A DNA stretch of 64,000 bases from CAZDGV01 sp964505195 (GTDB taxonomy: Bacteria > Bacteroidota > Bacteroidia > Chitinophagales > Chitinophagaceae), in the NCBI GenBank assembly GCA_964505195.1, contig CAZDGV010000003.1, positions 1-64,000 on the forward strand. Reading direction: 5' to 3'. The position numbers were made by a program, and so were the translations under genes. The notes beneath the pieces are model-generated. The model was not told where the DNA came from. It did not search any database and saw nothing but the letters and a program-made list of their open reading frames with translations. Shown here in pieces: positions 7,986 through 17,051 of the stretch (positions are counted from its first letter, which is position 1; every line of letters begins with the position of its first letter).

Positions 7986-9908
7986 TTACCAGCCAATACC
8001 ATAATCTTCTCCGTGGTTGCTGCTGCCGCCCCACATGCTTCCATGTTTCCAGTCGAACCAAATGGCATTGATGGGCCCGCTGGTACGATCGTCGAAGCTG
8101 AGCGTATAACCCATTTGTCGCAATTCTTTTCTTACCCATTCCGGTGTTGCATCATGCAAAAGCAAACTTCCTGCACGCGGTTTCCTATCTTCCGTTTTAT
8201 TGCCTCCTAAGGAAAGCCATAGCTGATTGGTATTGATGTTCGGCGCTTCGCATGCTTCCTGTACGTTCATGCCAAACTCTACCACATTCAAAAAAAACTG
8301 GAGCAAATTTTGTTCTTGGGTATCGCCGCCCTGCACGGCAAAGGAGAGAAAAGGCTTGCCCGCTTTCAAAGCCAGTGTAGGCGTAAGCGTAACACGTGGT
8401 CTTTTCCCCGGTGCTACCACGTTGAAGGGGTTTAAGCTTGAGTCGATTACAAAGCTTTGCATACGCTGACTCATACCAATGCCGGTATTTCCTGCTATGC
8501 AAGCAGGAATCCATCCGCCACTGGGCGTTATGCTTACTACCCAGCCATCTTTATCAGCTGCTTCCACGCTGGTAGTGCCACGCCATAAACGATCCATGTA
8601 CATTTCATCAGCAACTGCATTAGAAACGGGTGCAAAGGCCACTCCGTTATTGCGCAGGTCATGTGCCGGCGCAAAGCCACCACGGTTGCTGGGAGTGGTA
8701 TCCATATTAAAACCTCGATTTTTGAGGAGGTCGAGAAAGGGATTTTGTTTGCCTTCAAAAGGGTAGGGATCGCCCGGTCCAATATTGGCCTGGTTTCTTT
8801 CCATATCGATCATGGCGGCACGTTGCTTGGCATAAGCCTTGCTCAGCAGTCCTTGCATGGGCTCAGCCGGCGGAAAATAAGGATCGCCGTAATAAAAGTC
8901 GCGGTCGGCAAAACTCATGTTCATGGTTTGGTACAGCGTATGAATGTATCGGGCACTGTTGAAGCCCATACTTTTCAGGTCGAAGTTTTCAAGGATGTTC
9001 AAGCTTTGTAATAGCATGGGGCCTTGTGTCCATTGCTGCAGCTTGTACACATCAATGCCTTTGTAGTTCACATGCATCGGTTCCTCTTCAATGGGTTTCC
9101 AGTTGGCCAGATCCTGCATCGTAATCAGTCCACCTTGCTCCTGACTGCCCCGAACAAATTCAGCAGCGATATCACCCTTGTAAAAACGGTCGTACGCTGC
9201 ATAGATCGCTTCTTTGCGGCTCTTTCCTTTTTTGAGTGCTGTCTGCTCTGCTTCTACCATTTTGGTAAGGGTGTTGAGCAAATCCTGCTGCACAAATATT
9301 TCACCTGCTTCGGGGGCTTCTCTTTTTTCGCCTAAATGGGGAAGCAATACTTTTTTACTATAGGGCCATTCTTTGATCCGCGCTTTTTGTCTTTCAATAC
9401 TATTGGCTGTTTGCGCATCGATCGGGTAGCCCGCCGCCAGCTGCATTGCAGGGGCAAGCACTTCTTTCAAACTCTTGGTGCCATATTCTGCCAGCATATA
9501 GCAGATGCCACCGGGCGTACCGGGGGTTAATGCTGCGAGTGGTCCATATTCAGGAGGGAAATGGTATCCTTTGCTTTTAAAAAAGTCCGGAGTGGCACCT
9601 GTTGGCGCAACGCCCAATGCGTTGATGGCAATTACTTTTCCTGTTTTCGGATGATAGATCAGGGCCTGTGTTTCACCGCCCCAGCTGAGTACATCCCACA
9701 TGGTACAGGTGGCCGCCAGCATAGCGCAGGCAGCATCAACCGCATTGCCACCTTGCTGAAAAACCTGTGCGCCGGCAGTGGCAGCGAGTGGCTTTCCGGT
9801 GATGGCCATCCAGTTTTTTCCGTGTAACACAGGTTTCTGTGTTTGCTGCGCAAAAATGGGGTTGATGCTGATGATGCAGATCAGCAAAAGCAAATGCTGT
9901 TTCCTCAT
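7986..9908 (-). CDS. Gamma-glutamyltransferase family protein (Ntn hydrolase)
   Basis: These enzymes are exported proenzymes that self-cleave at a Thr and transfer or hydrolyse gamma-glutamyl groups, for example from glutathione. The 640 residues begin with a signal peptide (MRKQHLLLLICIISINPIFAQ). The N-terminal half has NAVDAACAMLAATC and SWGGETQALIYHP. The probable autoprocessing and catalytic site is RGTTSVEAADKDGWVVSITPS (Thr at about residue 445). The C-terminal part has RPRVTLTPTLALKAGKP and GGDTQEQNLLQF. Substrate range is not certain, since this branch differs from classical Ggt around the catalytic Thr (TTS, not TTH). A TTG nine bases upstream extends the frame but the ATG is preferred. 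Confidence 0.88.
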   Translation of the reverse strand: MRKQHLLLLICIISINPIFAQQTQKPVLHGKNWMAITGKPLAATAGAQVFQQGGNAVDAACAMLAATCTMWDVLSWGGETQALIYHPKTGKVIAINALGVAPTGATPDFFKSKGYHFPPEYGPLAALTPGTPGGICYMLAEYGTKSLKEVLAPAMQLAAGYPIDAQTANSIERQKARIKEWPYSKKVLLPHLGEKREAPEAGEIFVQQDLLNTLTKMVEAEQTALKKGKSRKEAIYAAYDRFYKGDIAAEFVRGSQEQGGLITMQDLANWKPIEEEPMHVNYKGIDVYKLQQWTQGPMLLQSLNILENFDLKSMGFNSARYIHTLYQTMNMSFADRDFYYGDPYFPPAEPMQGLLSKAYAKQRAAMIDMERNQANIGPGDPYPFEGKQNPFLDLLKNRGFNMDTTPSNRGGFAPAHDLRNNGVAFAPVSNAVADEMYMDRLWRGTTSVEAADKDGWVVSITPSGGWIPACIAGNTGIGMSQRMQSFVIDSSLNPFNVVAPGKRPRVTLTPTLALKAGKPFLSFAVQGGDTQEQNLLQFFLNVVEFGMNVQEACEAPNINTNQLWLSLGGNKTEDRKPRAGSLLLHDATPEWVRKELRQMGYTLSFDDRTSGPINAIWFDWKHGSMWGGSSNHGEDYGIGW

Positions 9909-10008
9909 GGTAAACAATTTGGTTAAAGATAGGAACTGTAGTAGTCTTATCGTAATGCCGTGATGGGTGAAAAGATGAGCGGCGGAGATAGGGTTATTGA
10001 AGACTTGC

Positions 10009-10800
10009 TTACTTTACGGCATCCTGAACTTTCGCCCATCGCAGCGCATCGAACTGGAAATCATTTTTGCAGGAAAGTTGCTTCCGCTGCTTCAGTATGG
10101 CGGCTGCTCTGTCTTTGGAATCTTTGTGCGTACTGATCCAGTCCAGCACTTCGGGTAAATCGTCTTTCTCCGACATGCGAATAAAAAAATTAGCCATATG
10201 CACCGGGTCAATACCCGACTTACACAAATAAGCTGCCCCGGTTTGGTCGGCTTCTTCTTCCAGTTTGCGGTCGTATGCCGAAGAGCTTAGCATTTGAATG
10301 ATTTGTCGTATCACTTCATTGCTGCCACTGCCTCCCGTTATAGCTGAAATCAGTGCAATGCCGGCCTCTTTTACCAGCTTCTTCATTACATGCTTTTTCT
10401 GCAGATGCGCAATTTCATGTGCCATTACCGCACTGAGTTCTTCCGCATTCTTGCATTTCCGAATCAACCCTGTATAAACGACCAGTCGGTTATTGGGAAG
10501 CGCAAAAGCATTTACATCGCTGTTTTCAATTACGTACAACCGGATAGAATCGCCCGGTAGTTGATTGGCAGCACAGAGGTTGTTTTTTAAAAATTGCAGA
10601 GTATCGTTCAGTGCTTTGTCTTTAACAATGGTTTCCGTTTCTTCAATCGTTTTCCAAATCATATCTCCCAGCGCTTCTTCGTCGATATTCACCTTCTCGG
10701 AAAGGTTGAAAATCCGCACGAACGGAATGGTGCTCAATGCAGCCCAAGTGCCTGCAAAAAGCACTATAAGCAGAAGGACTTGTAAAATGATTTTTTTCAT
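10009..10800 (-). CDS. M48 family zinc metallopeptidase, membrane or exported
   Basis: The protein has 263 residues. A hydrophobic N-terminal segment (about 4-25) acts as a signal anchor. The zinc site is AVMAHEIAHLQKKH (HExxH), with the third ligand in EEEADQTGAAYL. NSDVNAFALPNNRLVVYTGLI just before it is the typical M48 strand. It resembles BepA/LoiP-type envelope quality-control proteases, but without the TPR domain of BepA. It probably processes envelope proteins; no partner is encoded next to it. Confidence 0.9.
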   Translation of the reverse strand: MKKIILQVLLLIVLFAGTWAALSTIPFVRIFNLSEKVNIDEEALGDMIWKTIEETETIVKDKALNDTLQFLKNNLCAANQLPGDSIRLYVIENSDVNAFALPNNRLVVYTGLIRKCKNAEELSAVMAHEIAHLQKKHVMKKLVKEAGIALISAITGGSGSNEVIRQIIQMLSSSAYDRKLEEEADQTGAAYLCKSGIDPVHMANFFIRMSEKDDLPEVLDWISTHKDSKDRAAAILKQRKQLSCKNDFQFDALRWAKVQDAVK

Positions 10801-10824
10801 GAAGCAATGATTTCTGTGACGGTT

Positions 10825-11253
10825 TTAGGGTTTACAAAGCAAGTTGGTAAGGTTTCCGTAAAACCACCATTGCACATGTTTGCCTTTTCTTACTTCAATA
10901 GCCGAGTACATGGTGGCGATAAAATCGGCTATATTGAAAATGATCACAGTGATCATGTAGGCGATGTAGGTATTGCTGATGGTTGCTTCTGTGAAAGCAA
11001 TATTGAGCGTCCATGAAAAACCTGCGGCATTCATAAAAAGCAGGGAGCATTGCGATAGCAGCGCCTGCGTGCAATGCCAGCGAACAAAGTAGGTGCTTTT
11101 TCGATTGCCCAAAAAGAAGAAAAAAGTGGCAAGTAAGTTAATGATCGGTAAGGGCAAGCCGGCCACCACTGCTACCAGCGACATCAAATAACTATTTGAA
11201 GCGCGCTCCAGTTCATGATCGCCGGGCTCATATGGAAATGCTGAAGTTTTCAT
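10825..11253 (-). CDS. DUF4870-like multi-span membrane protein
   Basis: The protein has 142 residues with about four hydrophobic segments (roughly 24-45, 60-80, 90-112, then a terminal amphipathic stretch). The core YFVRWHCTQALLSQ resembles the DUF4870 / Tic20-like signature. Its ATG overlaps the stop codon of the upstream DUF2752 gene by 4 nt (ATGA), so it is the third gene of a coupled operon with TM2 and DUF2752. Function is unknown. Confidence 0.75.
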   Translation of the reverse strand: MKTSAFPYEPGDHELERASNSYLMSLVAVVAGLPLPIINLLATFFFFLGNRKSTYFVRWHCTQALLSQCSLLFMNAAGFSWTLNIAFTEATISNTYIAYMITVIIFNIADFIATMYSAIEVRKGKHVQWWFYGNLTNLLCKP

Positions 11254-11651
11254 CCGTTGAGTTTAATCAGGTTCCAGATCCAGTTGCATACCACCATTAA
11301 TACCAGTGCAATGGCAAAGCGTTTTTGCTTGATGATGCTTTCTGTATTTCGGAATGTCTGATACAGACTTTCTTTTTTACGCAGCAAATCATAGAGCAAC
11401 CATCCAGGCAAGATGGCCAAAGCAATTGCAGCCGGTATGGAAAGGGGATTGGCAAGAATTGCGTTCCAAATTTCACCATGAAACAGTTGCATGATACCGC
11501 GTGTGGTGCCGCAGGCCGGACAAGGAATGCCGGTGGTGTTTTTAAACATGCAAAGCGAGGCAGTATATTGGCCATGGATGTTCAGAGCAAGCCAGGTAAA
11601 TCCTGCTGCCAGCAGAACAGAAAAGCCAATATAAAAACGCCTTGTCGTCAT
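11250..11651 (-). CDS. DUF2752 family membrane protein
   Basis: From the Met at 11651 the protein has 133 residues. The diagnostic DUF2752 motif is CPACGTTRGIMQLFHGEIWNA (about 43-63), with hydrophobic helices before and after it (about 7-22, 68-88, 110-128). The start is fixed by a 4-nt ATGA overlap with the stop of the preceding TM2 gene; the longer upstream reading would run deep into that gene. Function of the family is unknown; it is commonly found beside TM2-domain genes. Confidence 0.85.
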   Translation of the reverse strand: MTTRRFYIGFSVLLAAGFTWLALNIHGQYTASLCMFKNTTGIPCPACGTTRGIMQLFHGEIWNAILANPLSIPAAIALAILPGWLLYDLLRKKESLYQTFRNTESIIKQKRFAIALVLMVVCNWIWNLIKLNG

Positions 11652-11989
11652 CTTAACATAGCCATTTGAAAAGTAGCGAAATTCTTTTCGCGTGTGGCAG
11701 ACATGATCAGGAATAAATCTACGATTGCCCAAATGCCAAGTCCACCGCAGGTGAGAAGTTTGCCTACGCCTAAACCGGTATCGCCAATATAAAATCGGTC
11801 AATGCCAAGTCCGCCGGCCAGCAGTGAAATAATCAATGAAGTGGTTGGGTCTTTCAGTGAAAGGGATTGGAGATAAATCCATTTTGAGTCATCTAAGCCT
11901 AAGAGTTGCTCACGAATCATGGGAATTTGATGACTTTCAAAAAACTTTGCATTGGTCATCAAAAACATATCTACTTTTTGCGCGTCCAT
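11648..11989 (-). CDS. TM2 domain-containing membrane protein
   Basis: The protein has 113 residues. The soluble N-terminal part (about 1-45) is followed by a TM2 domain: SLIISLLAGGLGIDRFYIGDTGLGVGKLLTCGGLGIWAIVDLFLI. GIDRFYIG and GGLGIWAIVDLFLI are its signature pieces. It is the first gene of a three-gene run (TM2, DUF2752, DUF4870-like) joined by two 4-nt ATGA overlaps. Role unknown. Confidence 0.88.
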   Translation of the reverse strand: MDAQKVDMFLMTNAKFFESHQIPMIREQLLGLDDSKWIYLQSLSLKDPTTSLIISLLAGGLGIDRFYIGDTGLGVGKLLTCGGLGIWAIVDLFLIMSATREKNFATFQMAMLR

Positions 11990-12085
11990 AATGAATAGTT
12001 TAAAGGTGAAAAGTGAATATAGAAACTAATTTCAAGGGGATGAAAAATATTTTATCCCGGCTTTTGAGGCAGCGTTATGCGACGG

Positions 12086-13360
12086 TTAAGCAGCTTGCGC
12101 AAGCTTTTCCTTTCTTATTTGCATGGTAAGCGCCAAGCTGATCAGCGTTGCGGCAATGAAATATCCTGTAATGAAGGGCAGGGCAGCCGGTAATTTTTGA
12201 GTAATGCCGAACCAGTCGCCCGTAGAGTAAATGATATAGAGCCCCCATCCGTTTTTGATACATTCCGGCACCAAGGCAGTAGGGTTGCAATCCATGAGTT
12301 CGGTATATGCATACACGGTAAGGAATACAAATAAACCGTAGATGTATATATAAGCACCATTGAGCTGATGAATGAACGCAATATTGCCAAACAGGTAGCT
12401 GATAAAAAGCAGTGTTGTCCCAATTTGTATCCAACTCCACACGTGAAGGGAAGTGGATGCAGGCGTATCGTATTTTTTTAGTTGATATACATCCTCAATT
12501 TTAGCTACAGGAAATTTTGCTGCTACATCAGCAGGGCGCCAGCCCGTGGGCATAAACCAAATCCGTAATTTGTCGTTCCAGCTTTGTGTGTGCCACGCGT
12601 CTTTGATGAGCAGCCACAGATGCATGAAATTAATTTTAATGGGGTTCCATGTTTGTACTGGCCTTGTAATACCATAAACCGGTGGTACATTTTCCATTTC
12701 TTCCTGGTAAGTGCCAAACCATTTATCCCAAAAAATAAAAATTTGTCCGTAGTTCTTGTCAATATACTCCGGATTGATAGCATGGTGTACCCTGTGGTGC
12801 GAAGGGGTTACAATAATCTTCTCTAAAAACCCCATTCTGCCTATATGCTGTGTATGATACCAGAACTGTGCAAATAAATGTAAGGGTGCCACGATGGCAA
12901 TCACACTTGCAGGCACGCCTAGCAGGGCAGCGGGCAGCAGAAAAATGGCAAAAATTTTAACGATGCTGGAAATGCTTTGTCGCAATGCGCAGGCTAAATT
13001 GAATTCTTCGCTACTGTGATGAATGATATGGTTGTTCCAGAATAAATTATACTCATGTGCAATGCGATGCACCCAGTAGCCTGCAAAATCGAGTGCAATG
13101 AAAGCAATCACATACACCTGCCATCCCGAATCAATTTTGAAGATGGAAATTTTTTCTACCATCCACCCGTAAGATATTACAGCAATGCTTAACCCTAGTA
13201 CATCTTTGGTAACATTGGTGATGCCCGAGCTCAAACTGGAAATCATATCCATGTTGCGCACGGTATCAAAACCTTTTTTCCAGCCATACCATTTTTCAAA
13301 CAGCACCAAAAGCAAAAAAGCCGGCATGGCTATCAGTAAAATTTTTCCGTAGGTTTCCAT
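12086..13360 (-). CDS. Sterol desaturase / fatty acid hydroxylase superfamily membrane enzyme
   Basis: This is a di-iron integral membrane oxygenase of 424 residues. The eight-histidine pattern is present: HRIAH (His98, His102), HIIHH (His111-115), H169/H172 in WYHTQH, and HHRVHH (His188-193). There are TM helices at about 5-20, 50-65, 82-97 and 130-160, and an extra C-terminal hydrophobic region (about 315-415) not found in short fatty acid hydroxylases. The arrangement is like alkylglycerol monooxygenase-type members. It probably hydroxylates or cleaves a lipid; the substrate is not deducible. Confidence 0.85.
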   Translation of the reverse strand: METYGKILLIAMPAFLLLVLFEKWYGWKKGFDTVRNMDMISSLSSGITNVTKDVLGLSIAVISYGWMVEKISIFKIDSGWQVYVIAFIALDFAGYWVHRIAHEYNLFWNNHIIHHSSEEFNLACALRQSISSIVKIFAIFLLPAALLGVPASVIAIVAPLHLFAQFWYHTQHIGRMGFLEKIIVTPSHHRVHHAINPEYIDKNYGQIFIFWDKWFGTYQEEMENVPPVYGITRPVQTWNPIKINFMHLWLLIKDAWHTQSWNDKLRIWFMPTGWRPADVAAKFPVAKIEDVYQLKKYDTPASTSLHVWSWIQIGTTLLFISYLFGNIAFIHQLNGAYIYIYGLFVFLTVYAYTELMDCNPTALVPECIKNGWGLYIIYSTGDWFGITQKLPAALPFITGYFIAATLISLALTMQIRKEKLAQAA

Positions 13361-13468
13361 GAAGTATTGCTTATTTCAGACCTTAAAATTAAGGATTTGA
13401 AGGCTTGTGTGTGTTTCATATGGGTAAGGTTATATTTGTGCTTACGCTGCGGTTCGGTCCAGACTTCC

Positions 13469-13476
13469 TAATTTTA
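13469..13476 (+). promoter_or_regulatory. -7-like box of bshC
   Basis: TAATTTTA has one mismatch to TAnnTTTG and ends 9 nt before the ATG at 13486, supporting that start over upstream in-frame codons. Confidence 0.4.
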
Positions 13477-13485
13477 CAGCCAATT

Positions 13486-15087
13486 ATGAAACAAAGGGCA
13501 CAGCGTATTTCGTATCGTAAAACCGGTCGTTTTTCAAGCCTGGTGAACGACTATCTCTCCGATGCCCCTACACTTCGCCCTTTTTATGCTCATCGCCCCG
13601 ATATAGCGGGGATTGAGGCAGCTATTGCCGCACGAAAGCAATTTAAAACAGACAGAGCTTTGCTCACAAGCATTTTAAAGGAGCAGTATGCGCAAATAGA
13701 TACGACGGATGCGGTGAAAAAGAATCTCGATCTGTTGATGCAGGATAACTGCTTTGTTGTTACCACAGCGCATCAGCCTAATTTGTTTACCGGACCGCTT
13801 TATTTCATCTATAAGATTTTACATGCCATTCAGTTGAGCGAATCCTTGCATCGTCAGCTGCCTGCTTATCATTTTGTACCGGTATTTTATATGGGTTCTG
13901 AAGATGCTGATCTGGAAGAGCTGGCGCATTGTTTTATTGGCGGTGAAAAATACGAATGGAATACTACGCAAGCCGGTGCTTTCGGTCGGATGCATATTGA
14001 TGATGCGCTGATTGCTTTGATTGAAAAAATGCACGGACAAATTGCAGTCCTGCCAAACGGTAAAGCGTGGGTGGATAAGCTCAGAAAATATTTTGTAAAA
14101 GGTGCCTCAATTCAGCAAGCAACTTTTGGCTTGGTGAATGATTTGTTTGCATCTTATGGTTTGGTGATCATGCTTCCCGATCATGCCGGCTATAAGCAAA
14201 AAATGATTCCTGTTTTTGAATCGGAGCTCTTTGAGCAACGCACTGCAACAATCGTTGGCAAAACATCCACAGCTTTGGAACAACATTACAAGGTACAAGC
14301 CACGGGAAGAGCGATCAATCTTTTTTATCTGCACCATCAGCTGCGGTCGCGCATAGAAGCAACGGAAGATGGCTTTGCAGTTGCTAATACCTCGCTTCGC
14401 TTCACGCAGGATGAAATGAAAGCGCTACTCCATGAACACCCTGAGCGCTTCAGTCCGAACGTAATGCTGCGCGGTATGATGCAGGAGACCATTCTTCCAG
14501 GTATCGCCTTTATTGGCGGTGGGGGCGAGTTGGCATATTGGATGCAGCTGAAAAGTCTTTTTGAAGCATGGAAGATTCCTTATCCCGTATTGGTATTGCG
14601 TAATTCATTTTTATTAATGGAGCAGCGCTGGGTAGATAAAATTACTCAACTAGGTTTTGATATCGAAGCTTTCTTTAGCGGAGAGCAGGATTTGATGGAT
14701 GCATGGGTGAAGCGCAATGTGCAACATGCCTTATCGCTGGAAAAAGAGATTGCAAAAATTCAAGAACAATATCAAGCCGTTCGAAATCGTGCCGAAGCCA
14801 TTGATGCTACCTTAGTAGCTCATGCAGAGGCCCTTGAAAAACGTGCATTAAAAGCCTTGCAAAGCATGCAACAGAAAATGCTGCGTGCTGAAAAGCGTAA
14901 GCATGCTGATACACAACGACAAATTCAAAAAATAAAAACTGCTTTGTTTCCTCACAGCGATTTACAGGAAAGGGTTGAAAACATCGCTTATTTCTACAGT
15001 ATGTATGGAGCAGGGGTGTTCGACTTGATTTATGAACATTCAGGTGCGCTGGAGCAGCAGTTCACCATTGTGCAGTTGGATCAGTAG
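13486..15087 (+). CDS. bshC: Putative cysteine ligase BshC (bacillithiol biosynthesis)
   Basis: BshC adds cysteine to glucosaminyl malate in the last step of bacillithiol synthesis. The 533 residues match the family's usual length (about 530-540). Recognisable segments are VVTTAHQPNLFTGPLYFIYKI near residue 90, YMGSEDADLEEL, MLRGMMQETILPGIAFIGGGGELAYW, PVLVLRNSFLL, and a long C-terminal coiled coil (about 425-490). The reading frame could begin 27 codons earlier, but homology starts at MKQRAQRISYRKTGRFSSLVNDYL and a promoter-like box lies in between. No bshA or bshB is in the window. Confidence 0.9.
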   Translation: MKQRAQRISYRKTGRFSSLVNDYLSDAPTLRPFYAHRPDIAGIEAAIAARKQFKTDRALLTSILKEQYAQIDTTDAVKKNLDLLMQDNCFVVTTAHQPNLFTGPLYFIYKILHAIQLSESLHRQLPAYHFVPVFYMGSEDADLEELAHCFIGGEKYEWNTTQAGAFGRMHIDDALIALIEKMHGQIAVLPNGKAWVDKLRKYFVKGASIQQATFGLVNDLFASYGLVIMLPDHAGYKQKMIPVFESELFEQRTATIVGKTSTALEQHYKVQATGRAINLFYLHHQLRSRIEATEDGFAVANTSLRFTQDEMKALLHEHPERFSPNVMLRGMMQETILPGIAFIGGGGELAYWMQLKSLFEAWKIPYPVLVLRNSFLLMEQRWVDKITQLGFDIEAFFSGEQDLMDAWVKRNVQHALSLEKEIAKIQEQYQAVRNRAEAIDATLVAHAEALEKRALKALQSMQQKMLRAEKRKHADTQRQIQKIKTALFPHSDLQERVENIAYFYSMYGAGVFDLIYEHSGALEQQFTIVQLDQ

Positions 15088-15089
15088 TA

Positions 15090-15620
15090 TTAATCGAATT
15101 TATTTTCCCAGCCGGCACTTTTCAGCTGATCAACTTTCGATAAAACTTCATCGTCCATTTTTTCTTTCAGGCCAACAAGCTTGTCAGCAATAGTAGCATC
15201 GAATGTACCTAGGATTTGTGCAGCTAAAATACCTGCATTTTTTGCTGCATTCAAAGCCACCGTAGCAACGGGTACGCCATTGGGCATTTGCAAGATGGAA
15301 AGCACCGAATCCCAGCCATCAATAGAATTGGATGATTTTACAGGAACGCCAATTACGGGGAGGGTAGTAATGCTGGCAATCATACCGGGCAAATGTGCCG
15401 CACCGCCTGCACCGGCGATGATCACTTTCAGTCCGCGTTCACGCGCCTGCGTTGCATAGGCCACCATGCGGTTAGGCGTGCGGTGTGCGGAAACAACGGT
15501 TAACTCAAAAGGAATCTCCAAACTTTTTAGCATATCTGCAGCTGGCTGCATCACCGTAAGGTCGCTGTCGCTGCCCATAATAATGCCAACAAGTGGAGCG
15601 GGGGAGGATTGGTTCGACAT
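15090..15620 (-). CDS. purE: N5-carboxyaminoimidazole ribonucleotide mutase PurE
   Basis: PurE converts N5-CAIR to CAIR in purine synthesis. It has 176 residues with the class I signature: GIIMGSDSDLTVM (phosphate loop), VVSAHRTPNRM, IAGAGGAAHLPGM, LPVIGVPVKS and LQMPNGVPVATVAL. The partner gene purK is on the same strand at 21232-22356, separated by an efflux operon. It ends 2 nt from the convergent bshC stop. Confidence 0.97.
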   Translation of the reverse strand: MSNQSSPAPLVGIIMGSDSDLTVMQPAADMLKSLEIPFELTVVSAHRTPNRMVAYATQARERGLKVIIAGAGGAAHLPGMIASITTLPVIGVPVKSSNSIDGWDSVLSILQMPNGVPVATVALNAAKNAGILAAQILGTFDATIADKLVGLKEKMDDEVLSKVDQLKSAGWENKFD

Positions 15621-15740
15621 ATGTCGGTAAGTTGTTTGGCAAATTTCGTGTTTATTCTGGTAGGCGCATAATTTTTTCCTATTCCATGCCCTACGGAGCG
15701 CAGGAGGTCTTTAAAAGCAATCAAAAAGCGTTTGCGTTTT

Positions 15741-17051
15741 TTAAAGTGTACCCAATTCGCCGGCCAGTAGCTTCATTTCGGTTTCTGCAATCTTTGCCAT
15801 AAACAGGGTGTTGATATAGCGTGTTTGGCTATTGATAAAATCAATTTGTACCTGTCGCAGTTCCAATGAAGTGATGGCTAATTTTTTGAAGCGCTCGGTA
15901 GCGATGCTGTTGTTTTCTTGAATCAGCTGCAGCGTCGTTTTTTCAAGTGCTGCCATGTTCAGCGCGTTCTGATAACGCAGGTAAGCATTCAATAAATTGG
16001 TTTGCACCTGATTTTCTACCTGCTTCATGGTTACCTGTTGATTTGCGATGTTGATATCGGCAATTTTCTGCTGGCGGATATTATTACCACCATTGAATAA
16101 CGGAATGGCAATGCCGATATTTCCGTTCGGTCCTGCGTTGCGGTTGAAAAGATTGAAGCCGGCATCGTTTCTGCTTTGCGCAAAATTGTAGTTGCTGTTT
16201 ACAGTAATAGTAGGTAAGCGCTGGGCGATGATTTCTCTTTTTTCCTGCAGCAGCACGGCCAGGTTGCTTCTTGCCAGCATAAGATCGAAGTTGTCATCGC
16301 GTGCTTTTTGTCGGAACCGATCATAGTTTACCGATGCATCCGGAGCAATCACATCGCTCACTTCATAAGCTACGCCGGGTTCTCTGCCAAGCAAATTGTT
16401 AAGATTTGATTTGGCAATGCCCAGTGCGTTTTCTACTTGCATCAGCAATGCTTTCTGTGTATTTAAATCCACCTGCGCCTGCAGTAAATCGGTTTTGGGT
16501 GCCGTGCCAATTTTGAATCTGCTCTCTGCAATGGATTGGCGCTCTTCAAAAAACCGAATGGTTTCCTGTACTGCTTTTTGTTGCTGTTTAAGCTGTACGA
16601 TGTTATAATAGGCGCTGATAACGTCGAACACGGTAGCGTTGATCTGTCTGCGAAAATTGGTTTCACCGATGGTTTCAAGTTCTTCTAAACGCTTTTTCGT
16701 AGCAAACATTCTAAACCCGTCGAAGATGCGCCAGCTCAATTGCAGTCCTGCGTTTACATTCCGCAGAATAGCACCATCGCGCGTAATTACGGTACCGTTG
16801 GCCAGTTTCTGTTCCAGATTGTTCGATGCGATACTGGTAGTTCCGGTTGCATTGAGCGTTGGTAATGCGCCGGCAGTACCCCAGTTGTTATTGATTCTTC
16901 CAATTTCCTGGGCATTCTTTTCCAGGGTAACATTGAAATTATTTTGAATAGCCAGCTGTATTGCCTGCTCAGGTGTAAGCAGGCTTGGCTGTGCCATTGA
17001 TGCAATACTAATCGTCCAGCTTATGAATAGCAGTAAGGGTCTCTTCTTCAT
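15741..17051 (-). CDS. TolC-family outer membrane efflux protein
   Basis: This is the outer-membrane channel of a tripartite exporter. The 436 residues start with a signal peptide (MKKRPLLLFISWTISIASMAQ), followed by two OEP repeats: LTPEQAIQLAIQNNFNVTLEKN opens the first and the helical hairpin NIANQQVTMKQVENQVQTNLLNAY lies in the second. The length fits the family. Its start lies inside the 3' end of the RND pump gene (44-nt overlap), so the two are translationally linked. It is the last gene of adaptor-pump-channel. Confidence 0.93.
   Translation of the reverse strand: MKKRPLLLFISWTISIASMAQPSLLTPEQAIQLAIQNNFNVTLEKNAQEIGRINNNWGTAGALPTLNATGTTSIASNNLEQKLANGTVITRDGAILRNVNAGLQLSWRIFDGFRMFATKKRLEELETIGETNFRRQINATVFDVISAYYNIVQLKQQQKAVQETIRFFEERQSIAESRFKIGTAPKTDLLQAQVDLNTQKALLMQVENALGIAKSNLNNLLGREPGVAYEVSDVIAPDASVNYDRFRQKARDDNFDLMLARSNLAVLLQEKREIIAQRLPTITVNSNYNFAQSRNDAGFNLFNRNAGPNGNIGIAIPLFNGGNNIRQQKIADINIANQQVTMKQVENQVQTNLLNAYLRYQNALNMAALEKTTLQLIQENNSIATERFKKLAITSLELRQVQIDFINSQTRYINTLFMAKIAETEMKLLAGELGTL

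Noticed and set aside
15719..15742. Terminator after the TolC gene (AAAAAGCG...CGTTTTTT)
   Set aside because: Only two or three GC pairs with a wobble or mismatch; too weak to call.
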